NCBI RefSeq assembly: GCF_000282095.2
Contig: NZ_AKKC02000015.1
Location: 496,001 to 560,000 of the forward strand
Source of the DNA: Rhizobium sp. CF080
Lineage (GTDB): Bacteria > Pseudomonadota > Alphaproteobacteria > Rhizobiales > Rhizobiaceae
Direction: 5' to 3'
DNA length: 64,000 nt
Shown one piece after another: positions 62,702 to 64,000 of the stretch. A model generated the notes under the pieces. That model was given only the letters and a program-made list of their open reading frames with translations. It was not told the origin of the DNA and searched no databases. The first letter of the stretch is position 1; each line of letters starts with the position of its first letter. The position numbers and the translations under genes were made by a program.

Positions 62702-63847
62702 ATGGCCGAAGACTTCGAACCGGATCAACGCACTGACGACAAACCTGATCATGCCCGCGTGGCGATCAAGGTCGATATCGTCGTGATCGGGGCTGGCCAG
62801 GCTGGCTTGTCTTCGGCCTATCATCTGCGGAAACTTGGCCTCTTACCGGACAGAGACTTCCTGGTTTTCGACCATTCGCCGGAGCCCGGTGGCGCCTGGC
62901 AGTTTCGCTGGCCGTCGCTGACGCTCGCAACCGCCAACCGCGTCCATGACCTTCCCGGAATGCGCTTCGGCGAGGTGGTCGATACTTCAGCCGACCTGGT
63001 GAAGGCATCGGTCGCCGTACCGCAATATTTCGCAGCCTACGAGCGGGCGTTCGATCTGCGCGTCCATCGCCCCGTCAAGGTGACGGTCGTCTGCAACCGG
63101 GGAGAGCGGCTGAGGGTGGAAACCGACCGCGGCGCCTTCTCGGCGCGGGGATTGATCAATGCCACCGGCACATGGGAATCGCCGTACATTCCCGACTATC
63201 CCGGCGCCGACCGTTTCCATGGGCGGCAGCTCCACACGCGGGATCATCGCGCCGCCGAGGAATTTCTCGGCCAGCATGTCGTCGTGGTCGGCGGCGGGAT
63301 TTCGGCGATCCAGCTGCTCGATGAGATCTCCCGCGTCACCTCGACCACCTGGGTAACGCGGCGGGAACCGAAATTCCGCGACGAGCCGTTTACGCCGGAG
63401 GCGGGACATGCCGCCGTCTCCCTGGTCGAAGACCGTGTCCGCCAGGGCCTTCCACCGGGTTCGGTGGTTTCGGTCACCGGCCTGCCCGTCACGCCTGCGA
63501 TCGAGGCGGCGCGGGAACGGGGCGCGCTGAACAGGCTGCCGATGTTTTCTGAGATCACCGAACACGGGATACGCTGGGCTGACGGTTCCGAGCAGCGGGC
63601 CGACGTGATCCTATGGTGTACGGGTTTTCGCAGCTCGCTCGATCATCTCGCCCCGCTGCAACTGCGCGAGCCAAGCGGCGGCATCCTGATGACCGGCCGA
63701 CTGGCGACGCAGGTCGCCCAGGACCCGCGCGTTCACCTGGTCGGTTACGGCCCGTCCGCTTCGACCATCGGGGCAAACCGGGCAGGTGGCGCTGCAGCGC
63801 GGGAATTGACGACCTTCCTCGGCGCTCCTGTCAATCACGACAAATGA
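62702..63847 (+). CDS. FAD/NAD(P)-dependent flavoprotein monooxygenase-like protein
   Basis: A 381-residue protein with two Rossmann motifs: VVIGAGQAGLSSAYHL for FAD (residues about 29-44) and HVVVVGGGISAIQLLDEI for NAD(P) (about residue 196), and the linker phrase INATGTWESPYIP. This matches the flavin monooxygenase/CzcO-like group (putative flavoprotein involved in K+ transport, or N-oxidation). No BVMO FxGxxxHxxxW motif is seen. The ATG at 62702 has a weak ribosome site. It is divergent from recQ and its substrate is unknown. Confidence 0.85.
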   Translation: MAEDFEPDQRTDDKPDHARVAIKVDIVVIGAGQAGLSSAYHLRKLGLLPDRDFLVFDHSPEPGGAWQFRWPSLTLATANRVHDLPGMRFGEVVDTSADLVKASVAVPQYFAAYERAFDLRVHRPVKVTVVCNRGERLRVETDRGAFSARGLINATGTWESPYIPDYPGADRFHGRQLHTRDHRAAEEFLGQHVVVVGGGISAIQLLDEISRVTSTTWVTRREPKFRDEPFTPEAGHAAVSLVEDRVRQGLPPGSVVSVTGLPVTPAIEAARERGALNRLPMFSEITEHGIRWADGSEQRADVILWCTGFRSSLDHLAPLQLREPSGGILMTGRLATQVAQDPRVHLVGYGPSASTIGANRAGGAAARELTTFLGAPVNHDK

Positions 63848-63853
63848 CGGGGT

Positions 63854-64000
63854 CTAGCTGGCGCGCCTCACCAGCTTGCCCTCTTCCGCCTTGTAGAAAT
63901 ACTGACTCGCCACCAGCCAGCCTTTGAGCGGCCGAAGCGGCGGGATACAGGTCAGGAACATGAACGGCAGCGTCACCAGCAGGTGGACCCACCAAGCCGG
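63854..64000 (-). CDS. DUF983 family membrane protein, C-terminal part (cut by window edge)
   Basis: The last 48 codons of a minus-strand gene: WWVHLLVTLPFMFLTCIPPL, then RPLKGWLVASQYFYKAEEGK and a short basic tail. A membrane helix followed by RPLKGxxxAxQYxxKAEEGK is the end of DUF983 proteins, small cysteine-motif inner-membrane proteins often near cytochrome oxidase genes. The conserved N-terminal CPxCG part lies outside the window. Confidence 0.75.
   Translation of the reverse strand, partial: PAWWVHLLVTLPFMFLTCIPPLRPLKGWLVASQYFYKAEEGKLVRRAS

Overview
The window looks like chromosomal DNA of a rhizobial alphaproteobacterium (Rhizobiales, Rhizobium/Agrobacterium/Sinorhizobium-like). The evidence is gene content and order: exoR beside xth, valS next to a popZ-type DUF2497 gene, nagZ-scpA-scpB-tatABC-serS-surE-pcm-nlpD, TrmFO, a trigger factor with a Lys/Ala-rich tail, DUF1127 and DUF982 micro-proteins, and a CCUCCUCCC-loop 'cuckoo' small RNA. 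Coding density is high, genes are mostly on the minus strand in operons, and rho-independent terminators are common. No insertion sequence, phage gene or CRISPR array was seen.

Layout. 1-10 kb: end of a GFA-family gene, a LysE exporter, GNAT enzymes, a DUF1127 gene, a FUSC protein-trmJ-murI operon, an exported hypothetical, icd, a GST and an SleB-like lipoprotein. 10-15 kb: an ABC-F ATPase, trigger factor, tRNA-Leu(UAG), the three-hairpin sRNA and two DUF1127 micro-genes. 15-22 kb: trmFO, two genes related to mitochondrial complex I assembly factors (NDUFAF6- and NDUFAF3-like), yajC, a DUF815 ATPase and nlpD. 22-36 kb: pcm, surE, serS, tatCBA, scpBA, nagZ, a large SPOR protein, argS, dgt, erpA. 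36-48 kb: xth, exoR, a FadL-like porin, valS, popZ, a second pcm, tRNA-Cys, DUF982, small membrane proteins, exoD, tRNA-Asn.

48-60.3 kb is different: an accessory catabolic/uptake locus starting just after tRNA-Asn. It encodes a Rieske protein, two ACMSD-like amidohydrolases, a GMC flavoprotein, two paralogous peptide-type solute-binding proteins and a complete DppBCDF-type ABC transporter. Related TGTATACA/TGATG-N4-CATCA sites lie upstream of its three transcription units, and no regulator gene is present. The substrate is not recognisable from sequence. recQ, a flavin monooxygenase and a partial DUF983 gene close the window.

Most interesting points: the cuckoo sRNA beside a DUF1127 pair; the unassigned catabolic locus and its shared operator-like sites; the apparent absence of secDF next to yajC and of tolC between popZ and pcm; an NDUFAF3/NDUFAF6-like gene pair; a degenerate (NlpD-type) LytM active site; and several very short ORFs with strong ribosome binding sites.
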